A stretch of DNA of 64,000 nucleotides from Wenzhouxiangella sp. XN79A (GTDB lineage: Bacteria; Pseudomonadota; Gammaproteobacteria; Xanthomonadales; Wenzhouxiangellaceae): positions 1 to 64,000 of the forward strand of contig NZ_JAAWWS010000145.1 of NCBI RefSeq assembly GCF_012272825.1. The letters are read 5' to 3'. The notes beneath the pieces were generated by a model. It worked only from the letters and a program-made list of their open reading frames with translations. It made no database searches and was not told the origin of the DNA. Positions within the stretch are counted from its first letter, which is position 1. Every line of letters starts with the position of its first letter. The position numbers and the translations under genes are program-made. Below are positions 33,991-43,098 of the stretch, piece by piece.

Positions 33991-35079
33991 ATGATTCCCG
34001 TTCTGCTGCGATGGATATCGATCGCTGCGCTGGCGTTTCATGGTTTGACGTCTGCCAGTGCTTCGCCGCTGCCGCCCGAGGAGGTGCTGCGCCTGCCGCC
34101 GAGCTGGGTCGAGCGGCTCGAGCGCGACGTTGCGGGGGCGGCGCTGAGCCCAACGGGGCGAGTCGATCGGCTGGTCGAATTCATCGCCACCGATGGCGGC
34201 CTGGGCTTCCGGTACCGCGCCACGCCGACCACCGATGTGGCCGAGACCATCGCCCGCGGCGAGGGCAACTGCCTGAGCTTCACGCTGCTGTTCATCAGCG
34301 CGGCCCGCGCGCTCGGCATCGATGCCTATCCGCGAGAGGTCCGAGTGCCCGCGGCCTGGCGCGAGGAGGCCGGCCTGATCGTCGACGTCGGGCACGTCAA
34401 CGTCGGAATCGACGTGCCGGGGCTGCGCAGAACGGTGGATTTCGAGCCCGACTATCTGTTGTCGCAGCGCCTGGCTGCTCCCTATCGCGGCCGCCGCATC
34501 AGCGATGAGCGCGCGCTGGCCCATTTCTACAACAACCGCGCCGCCGAGCTGCTGGCTGCCGGTGAACCGGACGCGGCCGCGGACTGGGCGGCGCAGGCGA
34601 TCGAGCTCGATGCCGGCTTTGCCGCAGCGCTGAACACCGCAGGGGTCATCGAACGACGACGCGGGCAGCCGGAGCGGGCGCGCGAGCACTTCCTGGCCGC
34701 GCTCGAAGTGGCCGCCGACCCCGCATCGACGCTGTTCAACCTGGTCCGCCTCGAGCGTGCCGAAGGCCGGCCGGCGGCCGCCGCGGCCCACGCCCGCCGC
34801 CTCGAAGCGCTGCGCCCGGCCGACCCCTGGTTCCTGTGGTCGCTGGGTCGGTTCTACGAATCGCTGGACGAGCTGGCCCGCGCTGCCGATTTCCACGCGC
34901 GCGCCGCGCGCCTGGCCGACAGCGAACATCGCTTCCATGCAAGCCACGCGCGCGTCCTGTTCGCGCTCGGTCGCGACGAAGCCGCGGCCGAGGCGATGGT
35001 GCGCGCCGCGCACCGGATGGCTGCGGTGAGCGGCGACACCCGCCAGGCCAAGCTGGATGTCAAGGCGCTGATCAAGTAA
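33991..35079 (+). CDS. Secreted transglutaminase-like/TPR protein
   Basis: A 362-residue protein. A signal peptide (about residues 1-25, ending SASAS) precedes a transglutaminase-like core in which GEGNCLSFTLLFISAARALGIDAY carries the Cys, GHVNVGI the His and VDFEPDY the Asp. TPR repeats follow (FYNNRAAELLAAGEPDAAADWAAQAIELD and later copies) to the C-terminus. The combination is common in gammaproteobacterial periplasmic proteins of unknown role. Peptidase or crosslinking activity is possible because the triad looks intact. Confidence 0.75.
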   Translation: MIPVLLRWISIAALAFHGLTSASASPLPPEEVLRLPPSWVERLERDVAGAALSPTGRVDRLVEFIATDGGLGFRYRATPTTDVAETIARGEGNCLSFTLLFISAARALGIDAYPREVRVPAAWREEAGLIVDVGHVNVGIDVPGLRRTVDFEPDYLLSQRLAAPYRGRRISDERALAHFYNNRAAELLAAGEPDAAADWAAQAIELDAGFAAALNTAGVIERRRGQPERAREHFLAALEVAADPASTLFNLVRLERAEGRPAAAAAHARRLEALRPADPWFLWSLGRFYESLDELARAADFHARAARLADSEHRFHASHARVLFALGRDEAAAEAMVRAAHRMAAVSGDTRQAKLDVKALIK

Positions 35080-35180
35080 TCGAGTCAAGTCATCGGCGCG
35101 CGGCCACGATGGCCGCTCGCGATCACCCGGTGCCGGTGCTGTCGATCCCCCGTTGCCCATCCGTCGACCGGAGCCCGTTC

Positions 35181-35723
35181 ATGAATCGAATCACCGTTTT
35201 CCTGATCGCTGTCCTGACCGTGCCTGCGATCGCCCAATCGTTGCCCGAGTCCTTCTCCACAGGCCCGGCCATTCCGGACCACGGCCCGGTCGCGCCGCAG
35301 CCGGCCGACGCGTTCAACCTGGTCCCCGGCGAGAGCTACCGCGTGCTCTTCGACGTCGCCAGCGGCTCGGCCGAAGAGCACGTGCTGAACCGCCGGCTGG
35401 AATCGGTGGCCCGCTTCGTCAACCTGCACGCCCGCGCCGGCATCGACCCCGACGACCTGCAGATCGAGGTCGTCACCCACGGCGGCACGCTGTTCGACGT
35501 GCTGTCGCGCGAGGCCTACCGCGAGCGCTTCGGCGTCGCGCACCCGAACGCCGATCTGCTCGACGCCCTGATGGCCGCCGGCGTCACCATCTACCTCTGC
35601 GGCCAGAGCGCCTCGGCTCGCGGCGTCGCGCCGGATGAAATCGCCCCGGGGGTCAAGATCGCCCACTCGGCGATGACCGTGCTGGTGCGGCGGCAGGCCG
35701 AGGGTTGGGCCTTGCTGCCCTGA
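35181..35723 (+). CDS. Exported DsrE/DsrF-like protein
   Basis: A 180-residue protein. The signal peptide is MNRITVFLIAVLTVPAIAQS. The DsrE-like domain includes YRVLFDVASG, LQIEVVTHGGTLFDVL and VTIYLCGQSASARGV, where Cys in LCGQSA is the conserved family cysteine, and MTVLVRRQAEGWALLP ends the domain. Secreted DsrE proteins often accompany sulfur metabolism. An SQR is encoded 8 kb away, but no operon link is visible. Confidence 0.75.
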   Translation: MNRITVFLIAVLTVPAIAQSLPESFSTGPAIPDHGPVAPQPADAFNLVPGESYRVLFDVASGSAEEHVLNRRLESVARFVNLHARAGIDPDDLQIEVVTHGGTLFDVLSREAYRERFGVAHPNADLLDALMAAGVTIYLCGQSASARGVAPDEIAPGVKIAHSAMTVLVRRQAEGWALLP

Positions 35724-35814
35724 TCGTTCGGACCATCGTTTCGGTCGCCCGTCCGAACCGCGCGGCCGGGGCCGGTATGATCAGGCGCTGATCCTGCACC
35801 GGAGTTCGCCCCCG

Positions 35815-37173
35815 ATGGCCGCCACGCTCGAAGCGCTCGACCGCCAGTACCTGTTCCACCCCTCGACCGACCTGCGCATGGTCCGCGACGGTCAGCCGCT
35901 GATCTGGACGAAGGGGCAGGGCATCCACGTCGAGGACCAGCACGGCAAGCGCTATCTCGAAGGCATGGCCGGCCTGTGGTGCACGGCGCTGGGCTACGGC
36001 GAGAAGGAACTGGCGAAGGCCGCCGCCGAGCAGATGGAAACCTTCTGCTACGGCCCGCTGTTCGCGGCGCGGGCCAACGAGCCGTCGATCAAGCTCGCGG
36101 CCAAGCTCGCCGAGTGGGTGCCGATCGACGGCGCGCGCTTCCTGTTCGGCTGCTCCGGCTCGGATGCCAACGACACCCAGATCAAGCTGGCGCGCTACTA
36201 CTTCAACGCGATCGGCAAGCCGCACAAGAAGAAGATCATTTCCCGCAAGAGCGGCTACCACGGCACGACGCTGGCCACCGCCGCGCTGACCGGGCTGGCC
36301 CCGTTCCACGCCCATTTCGACGTACCGGGTCCGGACGTCGTTCACCTGACCGAGCCGCATCATTTCCGGCAAGCGCAGGACGGCGAATCGGAAGAAGACT
36401 TCGCGACCCGGCTGGCCGAGGAGCTGGAGGCCACCATCGCGCGCGAGGGCGCCGACACGATCGCGGCAATGATCGTCGAGCCGCTGATGGGCGCCGGCGG
36501 GCTGATCCTTCCGCCGAAGACCTACTACGAGAAGATCCAGCCGATCCTGTGCGAGCACGAGATCCTGCTGATCGACGACGAGGTGGTCTGCGCCTTCGGT
36601 CGCACGGGCAACCCGTTCGGCTGCCAGACCTTCGGCATGCAGCCGGCGACGATGACCCTGGCCAAGGCGCTGTCGTCGGCCTACCAGCCGATCTCGGCGG
36701 TGGCCATTCCGCCGTTCATGTACGAGGAGATCGAACGGGCCGCCGGCGAGGTCGGGATGTTCGGTCACGGCCTGACCTATTCCGGCCACCCGGTCGCCGC
36801 GGCCGTCGCGCTGCGCACGCTGGAGCTCTACGAAGAGCGCGGCCTGATGGACCATGCCGCGAAGATGGGCGAGGTGATGCAGGCGAAGCTGGCCCCGTTC
36901 GCCGACCACCCGCTGGTCGGCAACGTCCGCGGCGTCGGCCTGATCGCCGGGCTGGAGTTCATCGCCGACAAGGCGGCCGGCACGCGCTTCGACGCGTCCG
37001 AAAAAATCGCCTTCCAGGTCCAGAACGCCTGCCTCGAGGCCGGCCTGGTCATCCGCGCGCTGCCCGGCGACACCTGCGCCATCTGCCCGCCGCTGATCAT
37101 CGACGAGGCCGGCATCGACGAGTTGGTGAACAAACTGGCCGAAGGCCTCGACCGGGTGCAGGCGAAGCGGTAG
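35815..37173 (+). CDS. Class III omega-aminotransferase
   Basis: A 452-residue PLP enzyme of fold type I. Features in order: GKRYLEGMAGLWCTALGYGEKELAKAA, the phosphate-binding FLFGCSGSDANDTQIKLARYY, GYHGTTLATAALTG, the cofactor Asp in LLIDDEVVCAFGRTG, and TLAKALSSAYQPISAV with the Schiff-base lysine. It resembles taurine/putrescine/pyruvate aminotransferases; the amine donor is not evident. A possible terminator palindrome follows at 37296-37313. Confidence 0.9.
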   Translation: MAATLEALDRQYLFHPSTDLRMVRDGQPLIWTKGQGIHVEDQHGKRYLEGMAGLWCTALGYGEKELAKAAAEQMETFCYGPLFAARANEPSIKLAAKLAEWVPIDGARFLFGCSGSDANDTQIKLARYYFNAIGKPHKKKIISRKSGYHGTTLATAALTGLAPFHAHFDVPGPDVVHLTEPHHFRQAQDGESEEDFATRLAEELEATIAREGADTIAAMIVEPLMGAGGLILPPKTYYEKIQPILCEHEILLIDDEVVCAFGRTGNPFGCQTFGMQPATMTLAKALSSAYQPISAVAIPPFMYEEIERAAGEVGMFGHGLTYSGHPVAAAVALRTLELYEERGLMDHAAKMGEVMQAKLAPFADHPLVGNVRGVGLIAGLEFIADKAAGTRFDASEKIAFQVQNACLEAGLVIRALPGDTCAICPPLIIDEAGIDELVNKLAEGLDRVQAKR

Positions 37174-37510
37174 GCATTCGGCTTCGGTCAGGCCATGCGC
37201 CCGCGTCCTTGGAAGATGGACGCCAAGGCGATAAGGGGCGAAGGGCGCGAAGACGAGCCGTGATTCCGGATTGAAACGCGCGGTCGCGTGGCCCACTCGA
37301 AGAGCTCTTCGAGTTTTCTGTTCCCGGTGTTGAAGGGTCGTCCTCCCGATGAAGATTCGTCGTTGCATTTCCGTTGTCGATGATTCCTTGCGCTCTTCGC
37401 CCCTTTCGCGCCTTGGCGTCCATCCTCTATGAAGATCGAAGCCTCCCATCTCTGGGCCAGGCTGTCGACGAGGCCCCGCGAATTGATGCGGCTCGGCTAT
37501 GCTGCCGGCC
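37174..37510. other. Gene-free interval with long inverted repeat and central palindrome
   Basis: GATGGACGCCAAGGCG followed by ATAAGGGGCGAAGGGCGC (37215-37248) recurs in inverted orientation at 37390-37424 with two small differences. Between them the perfect palindrome CTCGAAGAGCTCTTCGAG (37296-37313) is followed by TTTT and may terminate the aminotransferase mRNA. The paired ends resemble a dispersed repetitive element or small non-coding mobile element. No gene is seen. Confidence 0.6.
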
Positions 37511-38578
37511 ATGAATCTTCGAACCGTTCTGATTGCGATTCCGATGCTGGCCGCGACCGGTGTGGCGGCCCGGGAGCCGGCGCCGGTGGTGATCGCCGAG
37601 CCGGCGGTCGAGCCGGCGGTGGAGCAGGTCGAGCTGACCGGCTCGTTCACGGCCCGGCGCGCGGCGGATCTGTCGCCACGGCTGGCCGGGCTGGTCGAAT
37701 CGATCCATTTCGACGCCGGCGATGCCGTCAAGGCCGGACAGCTGCTGGTCCAGCTCGACGATCGCCTGGCCGAGCTGGAGCTGGCCCAGGCCGCGGCCGA
37801 TGTGGCCCGGGCCCGGGCGGGCTACGACGAAGCGGTTCGGTTGCGCAACGAGGGCCAGCGGCTGGCCCAGGACCGGTTCCTGCCCGACACCGAGATCCAG
37901 GCCCGCGTGTCCGGTGCCGAGGTCGCGCGGGCCGAGCTCGCGGTGGCCGAGGCCGCGCGCGATACCGCCGCCGAACGGATGGCCTTCCACCGCGTCGTCG
38001 CGCCTTTCGACGGCGTCATCGCGCGTCGCTTGACCGACGCCGGCGAGTGGGTGCAGAGCGGGACGGCACTGGCCGAACTGGTCGCCATCGATGATCTCTG
38101 GCTGGAGCTGCAGGCGCCGCAGCGACTGTGGCCGCAGCTGCCGCGCGCCGCCGGAATCGAGGTCAGCGTCGATGCGATTCCCGATCGGAGCTTCGCCGGC
38201 GAGCTGGTCGCCCGGGTGCCGGTCAGCGATCCGAACGCGCGGACCTTCCTGGTCCGCGTGACGCTGAGCGATGGTGATCCCGACATCACGCCGGGGATGT
38301 CGGCGCAGGCCCGGATCCGGCTGCAGACCGCCGACGACGCGCTGCTGGTGCCGCGCGACGCACTGATCCGCTACCCGGACGGGACCATCACGCTGTTCGT
38401 CGTCGATCGCTCGGTCTCGCCGCCGGTGGCCCGCCAGCGCCAGGTCCGGCTCGGCCGGGTCGAAGGCGATCGCGCGGTGATCGCCAGCGGCCTGGAGACG
38501 GGGCTGCCGGTCGTGATCCGCGGCAACGAGCTGCTGACCGACGGCCAGCCGGTCCGCATCGTCGACGGCGGGGGCTGA
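37511..38578 (+). CDS. RND efflux periplasmic adaptor (HlyD/MFP family)
   Basis: A 355-residue membrane-fusion protein. A signal peptide (MNLRTVLIAIPMLAATGVAA) precedes the lipoyl-like half RAADLSPRLAGLVESIHFDAGDAVKAGQLLVQLDD, then an alpha-hairpin with coiled-coil character, the second lipoyl half RVVAPFDGVIARRLTDAGEWVQSG and the barrel domains. There is no lipobox. It starts at ATG 37511 and ends 4 bases before the RND pump. No outer-membrane TolC-like gene is present nearby. Confidence 0.9.
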   Translation: MNLRTVLIAIPMLAATGVAAREPAPVVIAEPAVEPAVEQVELTGSFTARRAADLSPRLAGLVESIHFDAGDAVKAGQLLVQLDDRLAELELAQAAADVARARAGYDEAVRLRNEGQRLAQDRFLPDTEIQARVSGAEVARAELAVAEAARDTAAERMAFHRVVAPFDGVIARRLTDAGEWVQSGTALAELVAIDDLWLELQAPQRLWPQLPRAAGIEVSVDAIPDRSFAGELVARVPVSDPNARTFLVRVTLSDGDPDITPGMSAQARIRLQTADDALLVPRDALIRYPDGTITLFVVDRSVSPPVARQRQVRLGRVEGDRAVIASGLETGLPVVIRGNELLTDGQPVRIVDGGG

Positions 38579-38582
38579 GGCG

Positions 38583-41500
38583 ATGTTCGCCGGCGTGATC
38601 CGCCACGGCACCATCCTCGCGGTGGTCGTGCTCGTGATCTGCGTGCTCGGCGTACTGGCCGCGTTGCGCATTCCGGTCCAGATGATTCCCGACCTCGAGG
38701 TCCGCGTGGTCAGCGTCGAGACCCGCTGGCCGGGCGCCACGCCGCAGGACGTGGAGAAGGAAATCCTGGTCGAGCAGGAGGAATACCTGCGTTCGCTGCC
38801 GGGGGTCGAGCGGATGATTTCCTCGGCCTCCTACGGGTCGGCGCAGATCGAACTGGAGTTTCCCTTCGGCGTCGACATCAACGAGGCGCTGATCCGGGTC
38901 AACAACGCGCTGAGCCAGGTGCCCGGCTATCCCGAGAACGTCGACGAGCCGAGCCTCGAGGCCAGTTCGTTCTCGCAGAACTCGTTCATGTTCTTCTCGA
39001 TCCGGCCGCTGCCGGGCAACCCCTTCGACCTCGACATGGCGCTGATGCGCGACTTCATCGACGACAATGTCCGCACGCGCATGGAGCGGGTGCCGGGCGT
39101 GTCGCGGGTCAACATATGGGGCGGCGCCGAACGCCAGGTGCGGGTGCAGGTCGATCCGGCCGCGGCGGCCGAGCTGGGCATCACGCTGGAGCAGGTGCGC
39201 AACGCGATCCGCGGCCGCAATCGCGACGTCTCGGGCGGCGACCTGGAGTCCGGCAAGCGCCGCTACCTGCTGCGCACCGTCGGCCGCTATGAATCGGTCG
39301 AGCAGATCGAACAGACCATCCTCGACGTGCGCGGCGATGCCATCCTGCGGCTCGGCGACATCGCCGAGGTCGAGATGTCGCACTACGAGCTGCGCGACCG
39401 CGCCTCGGTCAACGGCCTGAGAAGCATCACCCTGGCCGTCGACCGCGAGCCCGGCTCGAACGTGATCGACATCAAGCGCGCCATGCTGCCGACGATCGAG
39501 CAGATCAACGCCGACCTGGTCCGCCCGGCCGGCATGGAGATCACCCCGATCGCCGACGACGTGGTCTACGTCGAGGCCTCGGTGGCCAACGTCTGGAAGA
39601 ACCTGATCCTGGGCGCGCTGCTGGCCACCGGCGTGATGTACCTGTTCCTGCGCTCGGGGCGCGCCACCCTGGTCGGCGTCATCGGCGTGCCGATCTGCAC
39701 CATCGCCGCCTTCCTCGGCCTGGTCGCGGCCGGCCGCACGATCAACGTGATTTCGCTGGCCGGGGTGGCCTTCGCGATCGGCATGACGCTGGACAACACC
39801 ATCGTTGTGCTCGAGGCGATCGAGCGCAAGCGTCGCCAGGGCATGGAGAAGATGGAGGCCGCGCTGGCCGGCGTCCGGCAGGTCTGGCCGGCGGTGCTGG
39901 CCTCGACGATGACCACGGTGCTGGTGTTCGCGCCGATCTTCTTCATCGAACAGGAGGCCGGTCAGTTGTTCTCCGACGTGGCGATCGCGATCTCGGCCTC
40001 GATCCTGGCCAGCATGCTGGTGGCCATCACCGTGGTGCCGGCACTGTCGGCGCGGCTGAGCTTCGGCCTGAAGAAGCACGCCGAGACCGGCACGGCGCTG
40101 CGCGAGACGATGGTCGCCGGCATCACCTGGCTGATCGGCACGGCACCGCGCCGGCTGGCCACCCTGGCCGGGACGCTGGGCGCGGTGGTGGCGATCCTGT
40201 GGACGCTGACCCCGCCGGCGGAATACCTGCCCGAGGGTGAAGAGCCGAAGATCTTCGCCCGGATGATCGCCCCGCCGGGCTACAACCTGACCGAGATGAG
40301 CCGCATCGGCGACGCGCTGGAAGAGCACTTCCTGCCCTATGTCGGTGCCGATCCCGAGAGCTTCGCCAGCGGCGAGGCGGAGGTGCCCGCGCTGGCCTAC
40401 TTCAACCTGTCGGTGAACCCGAATGGGCTGCGCGTGATCGCCGAGCCGATCGATACCCGCTACGTCGGCGACCTGATCGAGGTGATGTCGGCGCACTACG
40501 AGACCTATCCCGGCATGCGCGCCTTCGTCAGCCGCGGCTCGATCATTTCCGGCAACGACGGCGGCACGCGCAGCGTCAACCTCGACATCACCGGCCAGGA
40601 CCTGGCCGAACTCTACGTCGTCGCCGAGACGGCCTACCGTTACGCCGAGGACGCGTTCGACAACCCGCAGATCAATTCCTCGCCGGGCTCGCTGTCGCTG
40701 GACCAGCCGCTGATCGAGATCCGGCCGGACTGGGACCGTGCCGCCGAGCTCGGCTTCTCGGCCGACGGCCTGGGCTTCGCGGTCGCCGCGTTGACCGACG
40801 GCGCCTTCGTCGACGAGTATTTCCGCGGCGACGACAAGATCGACGTGTTCCTGTTTTCCACCGCCGGCAGCGATCGTGACCTGGCCGGCGTCGAGAACCT
40901 GCCGGTGTTCACGCCGTCCGGCGCGGTGGTGCCGCTGTCGGCCATCGCCGAGATCGTCGAGACCGTCGATACGGACTCGGTGCGCCGCCTGAACGGCCGC
41001 CGTACGGTCACGCTGAACATCATTCCGCCGCGCTCGGTGGCGCTGGAGACCGCGGTCGGCACCGTGCGGACCGAGGTCATCGAACGAATGCGGACCGACG
41101 GCGCGTTGCCGCAGGGCATCTCCGTCGACATTTCCGGGGCCAGCGACGAGCTGACCCAGACGCGCGCGGCGCTGGCCGACAACTACGTCGTCGCGATCGT
41201 TTTGAGCTTTCTGGTCATGGTCGCGATCTTCAACCACTGGGGCTGGCCGCTGGTGATTCTCACGGCGGTTCCGCTCGGGATCGCCGGGGGCATTGCCGGG
41301 CTGGCGGCGCTCAACGGCATCGGTGTGCGCCAGCCGTTCGACATGATCACGATGCTCGGCTTCCTGATCCTGCTCGGCGTGGTCGTCAACAACCCGATCC
41401 TGATCGTCGATCGCACGCTGAACAATCTTCGCGACGGCATGGACGACATCGTCGAGGCGGTGCGCGAAGCCGTGGAGTCGCGGATCCGGCCGATCCTGAT

Positions 41501-41711
41501 GTCGATGATCACCACGCTGTTCGGGCTGGCGCCGCTGGTGTTCCTGCCCGGCGAGGGCACCGAGCTGTACCGCGGCGTCGGCGTGGTGGTGCTGTCCGGG
41601 CTGCTGTTCGCGACCCTCGTCACGCTGACCTTCCTGCCGGCGCTGCTGGTGACGATTCTCGGCTGGACCCGGCACCGCCGCCAGCCCGAAGGCGTGCCGG
41701 CGGTTCGCTGA
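38583..41711 (+). CDS. RND-family efflux transporter permease
   Basis: A 1042-residue protein with twelve membrane helices and two large periplasmic loops. Family markers are VSVETRWPGATPQDVEKEILVEQEEYLRSLPGVERM, AFAIGMTLDNTIVVLEAIERKRRQGM and VPALSARLSFG. In helix 4 the usual Asp-Asp proton-relay pair reads Asp-Asn (LDNTIV); such a substitution is known in some HAE1-like pumps. The C-terminus ends PALLVTILGWTRHRRQP. It is likely a drug or lipid exporter with the preceding adaptor. Confidence 0.92.
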   Translation: MFAGVIRHGTILAVVVLVICVLGVLAALRIPVQMIPDLEVRVVSVETRWPGATPQDVEKEILVEQEEYLRSLPGVERMISSASYGSAQIELEFPFGVDINEALIRVNNALSQVPGYPENVDEPSLEASSFSQNSFMFFSIRPLPGNPFDLDMALMRDFIDDNVRTRMERVPGVSRVNIWGGAERQVRVQVDPAAAAELGITLEQVRNAIRGRNRDVSGGDLESGKRRYLLRTVGRYESVEQIEQTILDVRGDAILRLGDIAEVEMSHYELRDRASVNGLRSITLAVDREPGSNVIDIKRAMLPTIEQINADLVRPAGMEITPIADDVVYVEASVANVWKNLILGALLATGVMYLFLRSGRATLVGVIGVPICTIAAFLGLVAAGRTINVISLAGVAFAIGMTLDNTIVVLEAIERKRRQGMEKMEAALAGVRQVWPAVLASTMTTVLVFAPIFFIEQEAGQLFSDVAIAISASILASMLVAITVVPALSARLSFGLKKHAETGTALRETMVAGITWLIGTAPRRLATLAGTLGAVVAILWTLTPPAEYLPEGEEPKIFARMIAPPGYNLTEMSRIGDALEEHFLPYVGADPESFASGEAEVPALAYFNLSVNPNGLRVIAEPIDTRYVGDLIEVMSAHYETYPGMRAFVSRGSIISGNDGGTRSVNLDITGQDLAELYVVAETAYRYAEDAFDNPQINSSPGSLSLDQPLIEIRPDWDRAAELGFSADGLGFAVAALTDGAFVDEYFRGDDKIDVFLFSTAGSDRDLAGVENLPVFTPSGAVVPLSAIAEIVETVDTDSVRRLNGRRTVTLNIIPPRSVALETAVGTVRTEVIERMRTDGALPQGISVDISGASDELTQTRAALADNYVVAIVLSFLVMVAIFNHWGWPLVILTAVPLGIAGGIAGLAALNGIGVRQPFDMITMLGFLILLGVVVNNPILIVDRTLNNLRDGMDDIVEAVREAVESRIRPILMSMITTLFGLAPLVFLPGEGTELYRGVGVVVLSGLLFATLVTLTFLPALLVTILGWTRHRRQPEGVPAVR

Positions 41712-41824
41712 CCGGCCGCCCGCGGCCCCGGCTGGCATCCGGCGCTGCCGGTTCCTATACTTCCGGGCCGTCGTGCGACCGACGGTGCCGGTCTCCCGTT
41801 TTCCGACTCGAGTGAATTCTGGCC

Positions 41825-42514
41825 ATGCTGCTGTCCGTACCGACCTGGATCATCCACCTGCTGACGGTCAGTGAGTGGTTCGCCGCGATCCTGCTGTTCG
41901 CCGGCTACGGGCGCGCGATCGACAGCCGGCCGCTGCGCCTGTTCGCGCTGTGCATGGTCCCGCACCTGCTGGCCGGGCTGTCGATCCTGCTGTTCCACGC
42001 CGGCGGCGATCGCTGGGACGCCGTGCTCGGCGTCGGGCGCGGCCTGACCTTCGTCGGCGCGCTGTGCCTGCTGGCGGCCACCGTATCGATGCTGCCGGTT
42101 CGCGGGTCCGGCCGGGTCTGGTGGCTGGTGCCGCTGGTGCTGGTCAGCGGGCTGGCCTTTGCTGCGACGAGCCCGGAGGGCGTCCGTGCGCTGCTGCCGC
42201 TGACCAACGTGCTGTACCTGGTCTTTCTGGTCGCCCTGGTCTTCGTCCGCCGCAGTGATCCGCGCCTGTTCTCGTGGCTCAGCGTGGCCGGGTTCTGGTT
42301 CCTGCTGGTGTTCGTCGCGGTGACGATCTACACCCAGCACGTGGCCGTGAACGTCATGGGTCTGCCGAGCCTGTCGCACGCCGACCTGCTGCACGGCGGC
42401 AGCGAGGCCTTCCTGTCGGTCAGCAACCTGATGATCGCGCTGGGCGCGATGCTGCAGCTACGGCGTTTCCAGCGCTCGGCGAGCGTCGCCGGGCCGGGCG
42501 TGCCGATTCAGTAG
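41825..42514 (+). CDS. Membrane protein resembling fused DUF2499 and DUF3593 (cyanobacterial/plastid families)
   Basis: A 229-residue protein with about seven helices. The N-terminal half, TWIIHLLTVSEWFAAILLFAGYGRAI followed by LFALCMVPHLLAGLSILLFHAGGD, resembles DUF2499 (Ycf49-like), known from cyanobacteria and chloroplasts. The C-terminal half, with LLPLTNVLYLVFLVALVFVRR and then HADLLHGGSEAFLSVSNLMIALG, resembles DUF3593 of the same organisms, including its LHGGAE-FL--SN motif. Recognition is from memory of the families. The biochemical role of either domain is not established. Occurrence in a purple phototroph is notable. Confidence 0.6.
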   Translation: MLLSVPTWIIHLLTVSEWFAAILLFAGYGRAIDSRPLRLFALCMVPHLLAGLSILLFHAGGDRWDAVLGVGRGLTFVGALCLLAATVSMLPVRGSGRVWWLVPLVLVSGLAFAATSPEGVRALLPLTNVLYLVFLVALVFVRRSDPRLFSWLSVAGFWFLLVFVAVTIYTQHVAVNVMGLPSLSHADLLHGGSEAFLSVSNLMIALGAMLQLRRFQRSASVAGPGVPIQ

Positions 42515-43098
42515 TCCAGCCGGTCGAATTCCCGGATATTGATCAGCATCTCGTGGACCGCGGCTTCCAGCGCCTCGCGATCGCGGGCCTCGGAGACCCG
42601 ACGGATGCTGTCGACGATGGCGATCCACCAGTTCATGTGGGTGGCGCTGAGCTGGGCGGCGACGGCGACCAGGTCGCGGGCCAGCGAGACGGTCTCGACC
42701 GCTTCGCGCTTCAGCGCGACCAGGCTGTCGAGGTCCGGGTGGCGCTGTTCGAGCTGCAAGAGCAGCGCGTCGACCATGGACGGGTCGTTTTCCAGCCGCT
42801 TCGACGAGGCCGGGTCGGCGTCGGGCTCGAGGAAGGCGATGTCGAGCAGCGACAGCAGGCTGCGGAACGAGCCGCGCAGGCTCAGCCAGAGCTCGCGCCG
42901 GCGGGCCGATTCGCGCGAGCGCTGGATGAGCGTCAGCAGGCCGACCAGCACGAAGCCTTCGACGCAGAAGCCGATCAGCTCCGGCAGCAGCGAATCGTGG
43001 AACGGGCCGCTGGCGTCGACGTCGTAGAGCATCCACAGCAGCACCAGGCCGATCAGGCCGAACAGCGCCATCGGTGCGATCAGGAACAGCCGGTTCAT
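42508..43098 (-). CDS. Conserved membrane-anchored protein of unknown function
   Basis: A 196-residue protein. Two N-terminal hydrophobic segments (LIAPMALFGLIGLVLLWMLYDV and LLPELIGFCVEGFVLVGLLTLI) precede a mostly helical soluble region (about residues 60-196) with RSRESARRRELWLSLRGSFRSLLSLLD. No catalytic motif is seen. It overlaps the 3' end of the convergent DUF2499-like gene by seven bases and is coupled to the gene upstream on its strand (ATGA-type overlap, 43095-43098). Confidence 0.7.
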   Translation of the reverse strand: MNRLFLIAPMALFGLIGLVLLWMLYDVDASGPFHDSLLPELIGFCVEGFVLVGLLTLIQRSRESARRRELWLSLRGSFRSLLSLLDIAFLEPDADPASSKRLENDPSMVDALLLQLEQRHPDLDSLVALKREAVETVSLARDLVAVAAQLSATHMNWWIAIVDSIRRVSEARDREALEAAVHEMLINIREFDRLDY

